Shown piece after piece: positions 19,166 through 27,192 of a DNA stretch of 64,000 nucleotides. Position numbers and translations under genes: made by a program. Positions within the stretch are counted from its first letter, which is position 1. Each line of letters begins with the position of its first letter. The notes below the pieces were generated by a model, which was not told where the DNA came from, made no database searches, and was given only the letters and a program-made list of their open reading frames with translations. The stretch lies in NCBI GenBank assembly GCA_902566635.1, contig CACFJP010000001.1:1-64000 (forward strand), read 5' to 3'. This DNA is from an uncultured Bacteroidota bacterium. Its GTDB lineage: Bacteria; Bacteroidota; Bacteroidia; Flavobacteriales; Flavobacteriaceae.

Positions 19166-20660
19166 GTTTTCAAAAAGTCAAATCAACCAACTTGAAAAGC
19201 GTGGAATTTCTGTTGCCAATGCTAAGGCAATGATTGCGAATATCAATCAGCAAAACACTTACTGCAACATTTATCGACCAGCAACATTGGGTGATGGAAT
19301 TATCGAGTTTAGCACAACCGATTTACAACGCTATGTAAAACTCTTTAGCGATACCGTAAAAAATTTTCAAGTCGCCCGATTTATCCCAGCCTCAGGAATG
19401 GCCACTCGAATGTTTAGTTTTTTATCACCACTTTTTTTGGAGGACAGACAAGCATTTGCCAAAGCCCTTGAAACTCATCAAGACAACCCTAAAGTCAAAC
19501 AATTTTTGGAAGGTTATCGTTATTTTCCTTTTTATAAAACGATGATAGAGCAAATGGAGGGAGAGTACAAAACCACCAGCGACAACATCGATTTTTTACA
19601 AGCATTTATACAAACTGTTTTCAAACAATATGCCAATCAGCCGAAGGCATTTGTGCCTTTCCATAAGTATGGAGAACAACAGAGAACTGCCATAGAAGAG
19701 CAGTTGATGTATGCTGTTCAATTTGCCCTTGTCAATAACCGTATTACTCATCATTTTACGATCTCTCCTGGTTTGGAGGAAGCTTTTGACCAGCATGTCA
19801 AAGAAGCTTGTTTAGCGATCGAACGTACCCATGCTTGTACGATCGATATTGACTATTCGGTGCAAGAGGCTTCCACAGATTCCCTTGTTGTTAGTGCTGA
19901 TGGACAATTGGTTACAGACGACCTAGGACAATTGGTTTTTCGTGCTGCAGGGCATGGTGCTTTGCTTCAAAACCTCAACAACATGGATGCAGATCTTGTG
20001 TTTATAAACAACATTGACAATGTAGCTCCACAAGCACAACATAAGGATTCTGGTATGTATAAGCGTGTTTTGGGAGGTTATCTATTGCACATACAACAAG
20101 AGGTTTTTCGATTGCTTCGAACGATTGATGAAGAAGGTGTTTTGGATGAGACGATCCATTTTTTGGACCAACAGTTTCATGTGCATATACAAGAAGATGA
20201 CATAGCACTGAGAAGGCAAAAAGTTATTGAGCGACTCAATCGTCCCCTTCGTGTTTGTGGAATGGTGCCAAATAGTGGTGATCCTGGAGGAGGTCCTTTT
20301 TGGGTGGAAGATGAAATGGGTGTACACCTACAGATCGTTGAGCGAGCACAAGTGGACTTTAGTCAACCTTCACAAGCTGTACATTTTCAAAAAGGAACAC
20401 ACTTCAACCCTGTCGAGTTGGTCTGTAGCTTGGTCGATTTTGAAGGGAATCCATTTGACTTAAGCGCGTTTGTCGATCCATCTACCTATTTTATTGTTGA
20501 GAAGACCCTAAATGGAAAACCGATAAAATCAATGGAACACCCCGGACTGTGGAACGGGTCTATGGCTTTTTGGAACACCTTATTTGTTCTGATACCATCA
20601 AGCATGTTTACTCCTGTGAAAGAAGTCATTGATTTGTTGCGCAGTACGCATCAAAATTAA
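19158..20660 (+). CDS. DUF4301 family protein
   Basis: A 500-residue soluble protein of a family seen mainly in Bacteroidota with no established function. It contains RFIPASGMATRMFSFL, a nucleotidyltransferase-like glycine/arginine loop, and later GHGALLQNLNNMDADLVFINNIDNV and CGMVPNSGDPGGGPFWV. These resemble sugar-nucleotide transferase motifs, but I would not assign an activity. ATG 19158 is used; a TTG two codons earlier is possible. Last gene before the TPP riboswitch. Confidence 0.85.
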   Translation: MFKFSKSQINQLEKRGISVANAKAMIANINQQNTYCNIYRPATLGDGIIEFSTTDLQRYVKLFSDTVKNFQVARFIPASGMATRMFSFLSPLFLEDRQAFAKALETHQDNPKVKQFLEGYRYFPFYKTMIEQMEGEYKTTSDNIDFLQAFIQTVFKQYANQPKAFVPFHKYGEQQRTAIEEQLMYAVQFALVNNRITHHFTISPGLEEAFDQHVKEACLAIERTHACTIDIDYSVQEASTDSLVVSADGQLVTDDLGQLVFRAAGHGALLQNLNNMDADLVFINNIDNVAPQAQHKDSGMYKRVLGGYLLHIQQEVFRLLRTIDEEGVLDETIHFLDQQFHVHIQEDDIALRRQKVIERLNRPLRVCGMVPNSGDPGGGPFWVEDEMGVHLQIVERAQVDFSQPSQAVHFQKGTHFNPVELVCSLVDFEGNPFDLSAFVDPSTYFIVEKTLNGKPIKSMEHPGLWNGSMAFWNTLFVLIPSSMFTPVKEVIDLLRSTHQN

Positions 20661-20666
20661 TTCTAT

Positions 20667-20674
20667 TATCTTTG
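20667..20674 (+). promoter_or_regulatory. Promoter -7 for the TPP-riboswitch transcript
   Basis: TATCTTTG matches TAnnTTTG about 10 bases before the riboswitch, so the receptor gene has its own start separate from the DUF4301 transcript. Confidence 0.6.
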
Positions 20675-20683
20675 TACTATCTC

Positions 20684-20756
20684 AAAGGGGTGCCCACAAG
20701 GGCTGAGATTACACCCATAGAACCTGGGCAGGTAATGCTGCCAAGGGAAATTTTTA
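20684..20756 (+). promoter_or_regulatory. TPP (THI-box) riboswitch
   Basis: The consensus blocks are all present in order: GGGGTGCCCA, GGGCTGAGATTACACCC, GAACCTGGGCAGGTAATGC, CCAAGGGAA. It senses thiamine pyrophosphate and should repress the downstream TonB receptor when thiamine is ample. The 8-base ACCCCTTT at 20772-20779 is exactly complementary to AAAGGGGT at 20684-20691 and could be part of the switching platform; no T-rich terminator is seen before the start codon, so control may be translational. Confidence 0.96.
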
Positions 20757-20801
20757 ACCATCAGAATAATTACCCCTTTTGTTCGTATAAAACCATTACG
20801 A

Positions 20802-22991
20802 ATGAAATATGCACTATTGATACTATTCTCTTGTATGTTTTTTGGACATGCCCAACAACTACGAGATAGTTTACAATCAACAATTGATTTAAAAGAAGTC
20901 ACAGTCTCTTCTTTGCAAGCGACCAGTGAAACGCCTATGGCTTTTAGTAATCTTACTAAAGAAGAATTGAGTGAGCGAAATTTAGGTGTTGATATGCCAA
21001 TTCTTCTTCAATTCCTACCTGGCACAGTCTCCACCAGTGATGCTGGTGCAGGCATTGGCTACACAGGTATTCGGGTACGTGGTAGCGATGCCACTCGCAT
21101 CAATGTCAGCATTAATGGAATCCCATATAATGACGCCGAATCGCAAGGCACATTTTGGGTAAATCTACCTGATTTTGGTTCGTCGGTTGGGTCTCTTCAG
21201 TTGCAAAGAGGTGTTGGAACTTCGATGAATGGGGCAGGGGCTTTTGGTGCTAGTATCAACTTGACAACAGATCGTATATCAGACTCGTCTTATGTGCAGT
21301 TGGCCAATGGTTTTGGGAGTTTTAATACACGTAAGCATTCTGTCATGTTTTCCACTGGTCTTATATCAAACCAGTTTGAATTGTCAGGGCGTTTATCCAA
21401 AATTGATTCCGATGGTTATATTGACCGTGCAAGCGCAGACTTAAAATCTTATTTTTTACAAGGGATTTTTAGGCATCAAAACACCCAAATCAAAGCACTT
21501 GCTTTTGGAGGGTTTGAGCGCACCTATCAATCTTGGTTTGGTATTGATGGAGAGACTTTGCAAACCGATCGAACCTATAACCCCGCTGGAGAAAACTATA
21601 ACAGCGATGGAAAGCTGATTGGGTTTTATGATGATCAAGTCGATAATTATAATCAAGATCATTATCAGCTACATTGGGAGCAGGGGGTCAATGCCTATTG
21701 GTCTTTTGCGCTAGGTCTAAACTACACCTACGGAAGAGGGTATTATCAAGAACTCAATGATCTTTGGTACGATCAAAATATCAGTTTTTCTGGCAATAGT
21801 TCGAGTGCTTATTTGCAATTGCCCAACAGTGATGCAGTGGATACAGAAAACATCACCCAAAAATGGTTAGACAATGATTTTTATGTTGCCAATTTGATGG
21901 CAGCATTTGAAAAGGGCAAGCAGAAGCTCAACCTCGGATTTTCATACAGTAATTATATTGGCGATCACTTTGGTACTTTGATTTGGGCGCAAAACGCTGG
22001 TGGGGCATCACCAAACCATCGGTTTTATGAAAATAAAGGAGAAAAAAAGGATACAAATATGTTTGCCAAACTCACACATGCCATTGGTAATCAATGGACA
22101 GTTTATACTGATTTGCAATATCGCTGGGTTGGTTATGTTGCCAAAGGTATTCAAGCAGGTCAGGTACCGATTGATGTGGATCGAAACTATGGCTTTTTTA
22201 ATCCAAAAGCAGGGGTTACTTATCGAATGAATCCCAACCAACAGCTCTACTTTTCTGTGGCTCGTGCACATAAAGAACCCAATCGAACAGATTTCGAAAA
22301 TGGAAACCCTTTGCCAGAGGAGTTAACAGATTTTGAATTGGGATGGCGTTATAACCAGTCATCGATACAGTTTGTTGCCAATGCCTACTTTATGGACTAC
22401 ACAAATCAGCTTGTTCTGACAGGGGCAATCGACGAGGTGGGCGCACCAATCCGAACCAACAGTGGAAGCAGTTATCGCCTGGGAGTAGAGTTGGATATCA
22501 ATTGGGTAATCTCTGACCAATTGCAGTGGCAATCCAATTTATCACTGAGTGAAAATAAGAATCGTGATTTCTTTTTTGAGCGCGATGCAAAGTTGCAGCC
22601 TCTAGGAAATACCAACCTCTCTTTTTCGCCAAATGTGGTTGGTGCCAGTCAGTTGCACTACAAACTAACAGAGAGGCTATCTATGGGCTTATTCAGTAAA
22701 TATGTTGGGGAGCAGTTTCTTGGCAACATCGACTCTCCATTATCGAAGCTAGAGGCATACATTAGACAAGACATCAATATTCAATACAAGATGACTCCCA
22801 ATTGGTGTGAGACTTTGCAGTTACAACTGTTGCTTAATAATATTTTGGATAAAAAATATGTATCCAATGGTTATTTCTATACCTATGATGATGATTGGAG
22901 CAACCCTGGTTCGATTACGACCATAGAGGGGGTAGGGTATTATCCTCAGGCAGGATTTCATTTTTTGACTGGAATGACAATAAGCTTTTAA
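20802..22991 (+). CDS. TonB-dependent receptor, probable thiamine uptake
   Basis: A 729-residue outer-membrane transporter with signal peptide (LLILFSCMFFGHAQ), a TonB-box-like DLKEVTVSS, a plug domain (IPILLQFLPGTVST-like region, GIRVRGSDATRINVSINGIP, NLTTDRISD) and a barrel ending in TGMTISF. The TPP riboswitch in its leader makes thiamine or a phosphate ester or precursor the likely substrate. The PnuC/PnuT-type gene upstream could provide the inner-membrane step. Ends overlapping the convergent lipoprotein gene by 4 bases. Confidence 0.93.
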   Translation: MKYALLILFSCMFFGHAQQLRDSLQSTIDLKEVTVSSLQATSETPMAFSNLTKEELSERNLGVDMPILLQFLPGTVSTSDAGAGIGYTGIRVRGSDATRINVSINGIPYNDAESQGTFWVNLPDFGSSVGSLQLQRGVGTSMNGAGAFGASINLTTDRISDSSYVQLANGFGSFNTRKHSVMFSTGLISNQFELSGRLSKIDSDGYIDRASADLKSYFLQGIFRHQNTQIKALAFGGFERTYQSWFGIDGETLQTDRTYNPAGENYNSDGKLIGFYDDQVDNYNQDHYQLHWEQGVNAYWSFALGLNYTYGRGYYQELNDLWYDQNISFSGNSSSAYLQLPNSDAVDTENITQKWLDNDFYVANLMAAFEKGKQKLNLGFSYSNYIGDHFGTLIWAQNAGGASPNHRFYENKGEKKDTNMFAKLTHAIGNQWTVYTDLQYRWVGYVAKGIQAGQVPIDVDRNYGFFNPKAGVTYRMNPNQQLYFSVARAHKEPNRTDFENGNPLPEELTDFELGWRYNQSSIQFVANAYFMDYTNQLVLTGAIDEVGAPIRTNSGSSYRLGVELDINWVISDQLQWQSNLSLSENKNRDFFFERDAKLQPLGNTNLSFSPNVVGASQLHYKLTERLSMGLFSKYVGEQFLGNIDSPLSKLEAYIRQDINIQYKMTPNWCETLQLQLLLNNILDKKYVSNGYFYTYDDDWSNPGSITTIEGVGYYPQAGFHFLTGMTISF

Positions 22992-23407
22992 TTATAGATA
23001 AGCACAAGGTTGCCAGAACGACGAATGCCATAGTTGAACAAACCATATTCTACGCCATCAGTTAGTGGTTGGCCTGTGACAAGGCTGTAGGTTGAATCGT
23101 CGCAACTGCATTCAACAATGATATCGTTGATCGTGGTTTTCGAACAATCGCTTGGTCTTTGGTTGGGACAACTTGCTTCCCAAGCCAAGATTTGAGAACC
23201 ATCGAGGTTGTAGAGGTGCACTCCTTTCACTCCCAACTGTTCTATAGTGATAGATCCACCAGCAAATCGAAGACCGTCATAGAGTGGTAAATCGAGACTG
23301 AGCTCAAATTCAAAAGGTGGTAAATTATTGAGGTAGGGGTTTTGCTGTATCGGATCACTTTTACAACCCAATACACACAATAAAACAACAGATGTTAACC
23401 ACTTCAT
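22988..23407 (-). CDS. Rieske-like lipoprotein lacking iron-sulfur ligands
   Basis: A 139-residue putative lipoprotein (LLCVLGC, lipid Cys15). The C-terminal half follows the Rieske fold: a first ligand loop ASCPN (C80, N82), a second loop ECSCDDSTYSLVTGQPL (C100, C102, D103) and YGIRRSGNLVLIYN. In true Rieske proteins the loops are C-x-H and C-x-x-H. Here both histidines are replaced (N82, D103), so a normal [2Fe-2S] cluster cannot form. C80/C88/C100/C102 remain and might form disulfides or bind metal. Convergent with the TPP-controlled receptor; function unknown. Confidence 0.7.
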   Translation of the reverse strand: MKWLTSVVLLCVLGCKSDPIQQNPYLNNLPPFEFELSLDLPLYDGLRFAGGSITIEQLGVKGVHLYNLDGSQILAWEASCPNQRPSDCSKTTINDIIVECSCDDSTYSLVTGQPLTDGVEYGLFNYGIRRSGNLVLIYN

Positions 23408-23443
23408 TTTCGCTACAAATTACGCCAAAAAAATAGATTTTTG

Positions 23444-23480
23444 TATATTTGCCTAATATCCCAGCCTCTGGGATTTTTTC
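23444..23480 (+). promoter_or_regulatory. greA promoter -7 and leader terminator-like hairpin
   Basis: TATATTTG (23444-23451) is the -7 core. A transcript starting about 6 bases later would begin almost directly with stem ATCCCAG (23458-23464), loop CCT, arm CTGGGAT (23468-23474) and then six Ts, a textbook intrinsic terminator shape placed 18 bases before the greA ATG. Confidence 0.65.
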
Positions 23481-23497
23481 ATTCTAAAATCAAAATT

Positions 23498-23971
23498 ATG
23501 AGTGCGGTTTCTTACTATACGCCTGAGGGGCTAAAAAAACTTCGTGATGAACTCAACCATTTGAGAGATGTTGAACGACCAAAAGCATCACAGGCAATTG
23601 CAGAGGCTCGTGACAAGGGCGACTTGAGCGAGAATGCTGAGTATGATGCAGCCAAAGAAGCGCAGGGTCTTCTTGAATTAAAAATTTCAAAGCTAGAAGC
23701 AACACTAGCCAACGCAAGAGTGATTGACGAATCTCAACTCGATGACTCCAAGGTTCATGTCCTCTCAACTGTAAACATCCGGAATGTAGCCAACAATATG
23801 GAAATGACCTATACTTTGGTTGCTGAGAGTGAAGCAGATATTAAGACTGGGAAAATTTCAGTTAGCTCTCCCATTGGGAAGGGTCTATTAGGTACCAGTG
23901 TTGGTGATATTGCTGAAGTCATTGTGCCAAATGGGGTGTTGAAGTTCAAAATTCTATCAATCAACAGATAA
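23498..23971 (+). CDS. greA: Transcription elongation factor GreA
   Basis: Binds the RNA polymerase secondary channel and stimulates cleavage of backtracked RNA. The 157-residue product has the N-terminal coiled coil with the acidic tip ARDKGDLSENAEYDAAKEAQ and the C-terminal FKBP-like domain (SSPIGKGLLGTSVGD). A longer frame from 23441 is rejected because it begins in the promoter. Followed after 2 bases by the HIT gene. Confidence 0.97.
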   Translation: MSAVSYYTPEGLKKLRDELNHLRDVERPKASQAIAEARDKGDLSENAEYDAAKEAQGLLELKISKLEATLANARVIDESQLDDSKVHVLSTVNIRNVANNMEMTYTLVAESEADIKTGKISVSSPIGKGLLGTSVGDIAEVIVPNGVLKFKILSINR

Positions 23972-23973
23972 AA

Positions 23974-24363
23974 ATGCCTTCTATTTTTACTAGAATTATC
24001 AATGGTGAAATTCCTTCATATAAAATTGATGAGGATGAGCATTGTTATGCCTTTTTGGATATTAACCCCAATGCTGTAGGTCATACATTATGTGTTCCAA
24101 AGCAAGAAGTTGACAAGCTTTTTGACTTAGATCAAGAAATCTATATGCACCTGATGCAGTTTTCAAAACGAATTGCAGTTGCGCTTGAGCAAGCAGTACC
24201 CTGCAAAAGAGTAGGCATGGCTGTAGTCGGACTGGAAGTACCACACGCTCATGTTCATCTGATTCCCATTCATCAGATGACTGATATGAGTTTTCAAACC
24301 AAAGTAAAGATGCAGGAAGATGATTTTATTTCACTTGTGAACAAAATAAGATCGAAAATTTAG
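23974..24363 (+). CDS. HIT family nucleotide hydrolase
   Basis: A 129-residue histidine-triad protein of the HINT/Fhit-like superfamily that hydrolyses AMP-lysine or dinucleoside polyphosphates. It starts SIFTRIINGEIPSYKI and carries the triad HAHVHLIP near residue 91. Two bases after greA, so co-transcribed; convergent with the histidine kinase gene. Confidence 0.95.
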   Translation: MPSIFTRIINGEIPSYKIDEDEHCYAFLDINPNAVGHTLCVPKQEVDKLFDLDQEIYMHLMQFSKRIAVALEQAVPCKRVGMAVVGLEVPHAHVHLIPIHQMTDMSFQTKVKMQEDDFISLVNKIRSKI

Positions 24364-24364
24364 C

Positions 24365-25528
24365 TTACCTCTTTAGAGCGATTTCAAAATGTGTCCCTTT
24401 ATTTTCTGCTGTTGAGCGTACTTGAATACTACCCCTGTGATAGTCTTCAATAATTCTTCGACATAATGATAACCCCAACCCCCAGCCTCTCTTTTTTGTT
24501 GTCACGCCAGGCTGGAAGATACGATTGACCAAATGCTTTGGAATTCCCTTCCCATTGTCAATTACGTGGATGAGTACTTTATCTTTTTCATCGACGATTG
24601 AGAGTTCAATGGTTCCTTTTCCCACAACAGCATCAATGGCATTATTGAGGAGGTTTTCAACAACCCAGCAATAGAGTTCCTTGTTAAAAGTCAGATTGAT
24701 TTTTGTGGTACTGGCATTAAATTTAAATTCGATTCCTTGACTGGCTTTTCCTGAAAGATAATCAAACACTTCGCGAGAGCTACTGACAATATCGGCATCT
24801 GTTTTGACAGGAAGAGAACCAATTTTAGAAAATCGATTGGTGATGGTTTCCAAACGCTTCAGGTCCGCCTGCATGGGCGTCGTGATTTTTTCTTCGATTC
24901 CTTTAGATTTCAAAATCGAAACCCATCCCATGAGTGATGATAAGGGTGTTCCCAATTGATGTGCAGTTTCCTTGGCCATGCCTGTCCAAAGTTTATTTTG
25001 AACAGCAATTTGAGACGTACGTAAATAAAAATACACCAAAATACCAATGGTTAATAAAAGCAGCAGCAAAGCACTTGGGTACAATTTTAGTTTTTCGAGA
25101 GTAGCCGATTGTCCATAGTACATACGTTGATTCACAGCATTTTCAAAAACAATTTCGATAGGGTCATTTTGTTTTTTTAAATTTTCTAAAGTGTTTTTGA
25201 GAAACAAAGAGTCGTTGAGAAGCGCACGTTGAGGGTTGATGTTATTAAATGAAATGATCTTATCATTTTCATCAACGACAATCATGGGGATACTATTTTC
25301 ACTTGTGAGTACTTCAAAAATCAAAGGATCCACGTCGTCGCTTAGGTCAATTTCTTTTACAAACTGCTTTTGGGCAAGCGCCCAAACTTCCATTCTTTGA
25401 CGTTCATCAATTTCGGTTTGTTTCACCAGTCGAAAAAGGCTCCAAAGAATCAGAGCAACTATGGCAGACAGTAAGATAAGAATGACCAGGCGGGACTGTG
25501 ATTTCAAATAGAAAGCAGGAGTTTTCAT
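24365..25528 (-). CDS. Orphan sensor histidine kinase
   Basis: A 387-residue membrane kinase. Two hydrophobic segments (about residues 13-34 and 147-168) flank an extracytoplasmic sensor part. The phosphoacceptor histidine is in AKETAHQLGTPLSSLMGW, and the ATPase domain has ENLLNNAIDAV (N box), HVIDNGKGIPKHL (G1) and RGWGLGLSLCRRI (G2). No response regulator gene is adjacent. ATG 25528 is preferred to a longer frame to 25573, which would overlap the divergent DUF3127 leader. Confidence 0.9.
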   Translation of the reverse strand: MKTPAFYLKSQSRLVILILLSAIVALILWSLFRLVKQTEIDERQRMEVWALAQKQFVKEIDLSDDVDPLIFEVLTSENSIPMIVVDENDKIISFNNINPQRALLNDSLFLKNTLENLKKQNDPIEIVFENAVNQRMYYGQSATLEKLKLYPSALLLLLLTIGILVYFYLRTSQIAVQNKLWTGMAKETAHQLGTPLSSLMGWVSILKSKGIEEKITTPMQADLKRLETITNRFSKIGSLPVKTDADIVSSSREVFDYLSGKASQGIEFKFNASTTKINLTFNKELYCWVVENLLNNAIDAVVGKGTIELSIVDEKDKVLIHVIDNGKGIPKHLVNRIFQPGVTTKKRGWGLGLSLCRRIIEDYHRGSIQVRSTAENKGTHFEIALKR

Positions 25529-25608
25529 TTGCCAACTAAGATAATTGATTTTAAATAATGTTTTCAAACACAAAATATGTAGTTTTGTTTGTATCGAAAC
25601 AAATCTTT

Positions 25609-25971
25609 ATGGAAGTTTTAGGACGTATCAAACACATATACGAAATCAAAGAGTATGGAAGCAATGGCTTTCGAAAGCGTGAGCTTGTTGTAACTACTGA
25701 AGAGCAATATCCACAACACTTGTTACTGGAGTTTGTGCAAGACAAGTGTGACTTACTCAATTCATTTTCTGAAAATGATCGAGTGAAGGTTGGCATTAAT
25801 TTGCGTGGCCGAGAGTGGCAAAGTCCACAAGGAGAGACAAAGTTCTTCAATTCTATTCAAGGCTGGCGAATCGAATCTTTAGAGCAGTCGGGAACACCAG
25901 AACCCCCACCACCACCATTCGACCCTGATGAAAACTCCAATACAGAGGCACTAGATGACTTGCCTTTTTAA
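25609..25971 (+). CDS. DUF3127 protein, OB-fold SSB-like
   Basis: A 120-residue Bacteroidota protein of the DUF3127 family (GRIKHIYEIKEYGSNGFRKR, DRVKVGINLRGREW, FNSIQGWRIE). The beta-rich core resembles the SSB OB fold and, like SSB, it has a flexible proline-rich linker (PEPPPPPFDP) and an acidic tip ending DDLPF. The function is not established; a role on single-stranded DNA or binding to SSB partners is an inference from the tail. Upstream in-frame starts to 25558 are unlikely. aat follows after 12 bases. Confidence 0.85.
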   Translation: MEVLGRIKHIYEIKEYGSNGFRKRELVVTTEEQYPQHLLLEFVQDKCDLLNSFSENDRVKVGINLRGREWQSPQGETKFFNSIQGWRIESLEQSGTPEPPPPPFDPDENSNTEALDDLPF

Positions 25972-25983
25972 ACAGGCTTAATT

Positions 25984-26616
25984 ATGTATCGCTTGACCGA
26001 TGCTTTATTGTTTCCTTCGCCAGAACAAGCCTCTGATGAAGGGATTGTTGCTGTTGGGGGAGACTTGAAACCCGAGCGAGTTATGCTTGCCTATCGCAAA
26101 GGGATTTTTCCCTGGTTTGAATCTGATGACTTTCTACTCTGGTGGAGCCCAGACCCTCGGATGGTCTTGTTTCCGGATCAAGTCAAAATCTCGAAAAGCA
26201 TGCGCGCAGTCTTGCGAAAAAAACAGTTTGAAGTGACCTTCAATAAGGCTTTCGACGTTGTTGTAGAAGCCTGTGCAAAAGTCAAACGGTTTGGACAAAA
26301 TGGAACTTGGATCACCCCTGGACTTATGGAAGTATACTCAACACTTCACACCCAAGGTCATGCCCACTCTGTTGAGGTATGGGAGGAAGGTGTTCTTGTG
26401 GGGGGTCTGTATGGTATTGACTTGGGCACTGTGTTCTGTGGTGAGAGTATGTTTTCAAAGGCCAATAATGCCAGTAAGGTTGCCCTGATTTCACTTGCCA
26501 AAGAGCTCAAAAAAAACAAGTACAAACTAATTGATTGTCAAGTGCCGACACAACACCTTGTCAGCATGGGTGCAGAATCAATTCCAAGGGCGGAATTCTT
26601 GACTTATTTGTCCTAA
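25984..26616 (+). CDS. aat: Leucyl/phenylalanyl-tRNA-protein transferase
   Basis: N-end rule enzyme that adds Leu or Phe to N-terminal Arg/Lys of proteins, marking them for ClpAP. Of 210 residues, with GIVAVGGDLKPERVMLAYRKGIFPW, WWSPDPRMVLFP, GQNGTWITPGLMEVY and GGLYGIDLGTVFCGESMFS, all family signatures. Its 3' end overlaps the convergent tag gene by 39 bases. Confidence 0.96.
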   Translation: MYRLTDALLFPSPEQASDEGIVAVGGDLKPERVMLAYRKGIFPWFESDDFLLWWSPDPRMVLFPDQVKISKSMRAVLRKKQFEVTFNKAFDVVVEACAKVKRFGQNGTWITPGLMEVYSTLHTQGHAHSVEVWEEGVLVGGLYGIDLGTVFCGESMFSKANNASKVALISLAKELKKNKYKLIDCQVPTQHLVSMGAESIPRAEFLTYLS

Positions 26617-27192
26617 CTTCTTTACCTCTTTATACCGAAAACAGCTGACCAAGTGATCGTTTACCATTCCTGTTGCCTGCATATGTGCATAGACAATCGT
26701 ACTTCCGACAAACTTAAATCCATGTTTTTTGAGAGATAAACTAATCTGATCGGACAATGCTGTTGTTGTGGGTAGCTGATCGATTGACTGGTATGTGTTT
26801 TGAATGGGTTGATGATCTACAAACGACCATAAAAATTTACCAAAAGAAAGCTTTGACTGCTGGATGTTTAAAAATATTTGTGCATTATTGATTGCAGCTT
26901 TGATTTTAAGTCGATTGCGAATAATTCCACGATCGCTACACAATGTTTTTATTCTCTTCTCGTCATAGCGTGCGATCTTTTGCGCATCAAAGTTGTCGAA
27001 AGCCTTGCGAAAATTCTCCCTTTTACGAAGTACTGTAAACCAGTTGAGGCCTGCTTGAAAAGTCTCAAGAAGGAGAGTTTCAAAAAGCTTGTCATCGCCA
27101 TAAATGGGCACTCCCCATTCGGTATCGTGATAGATTTTATAATCAGGCTGGCCGTCACACCAAGGGCAACGATTTTTTTCATGATGAGGCAT
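26578..27192 (-). CDS. tag: DNA-3-methyladenine glycosylase I
   Basis: Excises 3-methyladenine from alkylated DNA. The 204-residue product contains NRCPWCDGQPDYKIYHDTEW, LLLETFQAGLNWFTVLRKR and VNDHLVSCFRY; the zinc ligands of the Tag snap (N-terminal Cys and His, C-terminal His and Cys) are all present. The ATG at 27192 overlaps the end of truB by 14 bases; the longer frame to 27207 begins with TTG. Last gene of the ftsX operon. Confidence 0.95.
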   Translation of the reverse strand: MPHHEKNRCPWCDGQPDYKIYHDTEWGVPIYGDDKLFETLLLETFQAGLNWFTVLRKRENFRKAFDNFDAQKIARYDEKRIKTLCSDRGIIRNRLKIKAAINNAQIFLNIQQSKLSFGKFLWSFVDHQPIQNTYQSIDQLPTTTALSDQISLSLKKHGFKFVGSTIVYAHMQATGMVNDHLVSCFRYKEVKKLGQISQEFRPWN

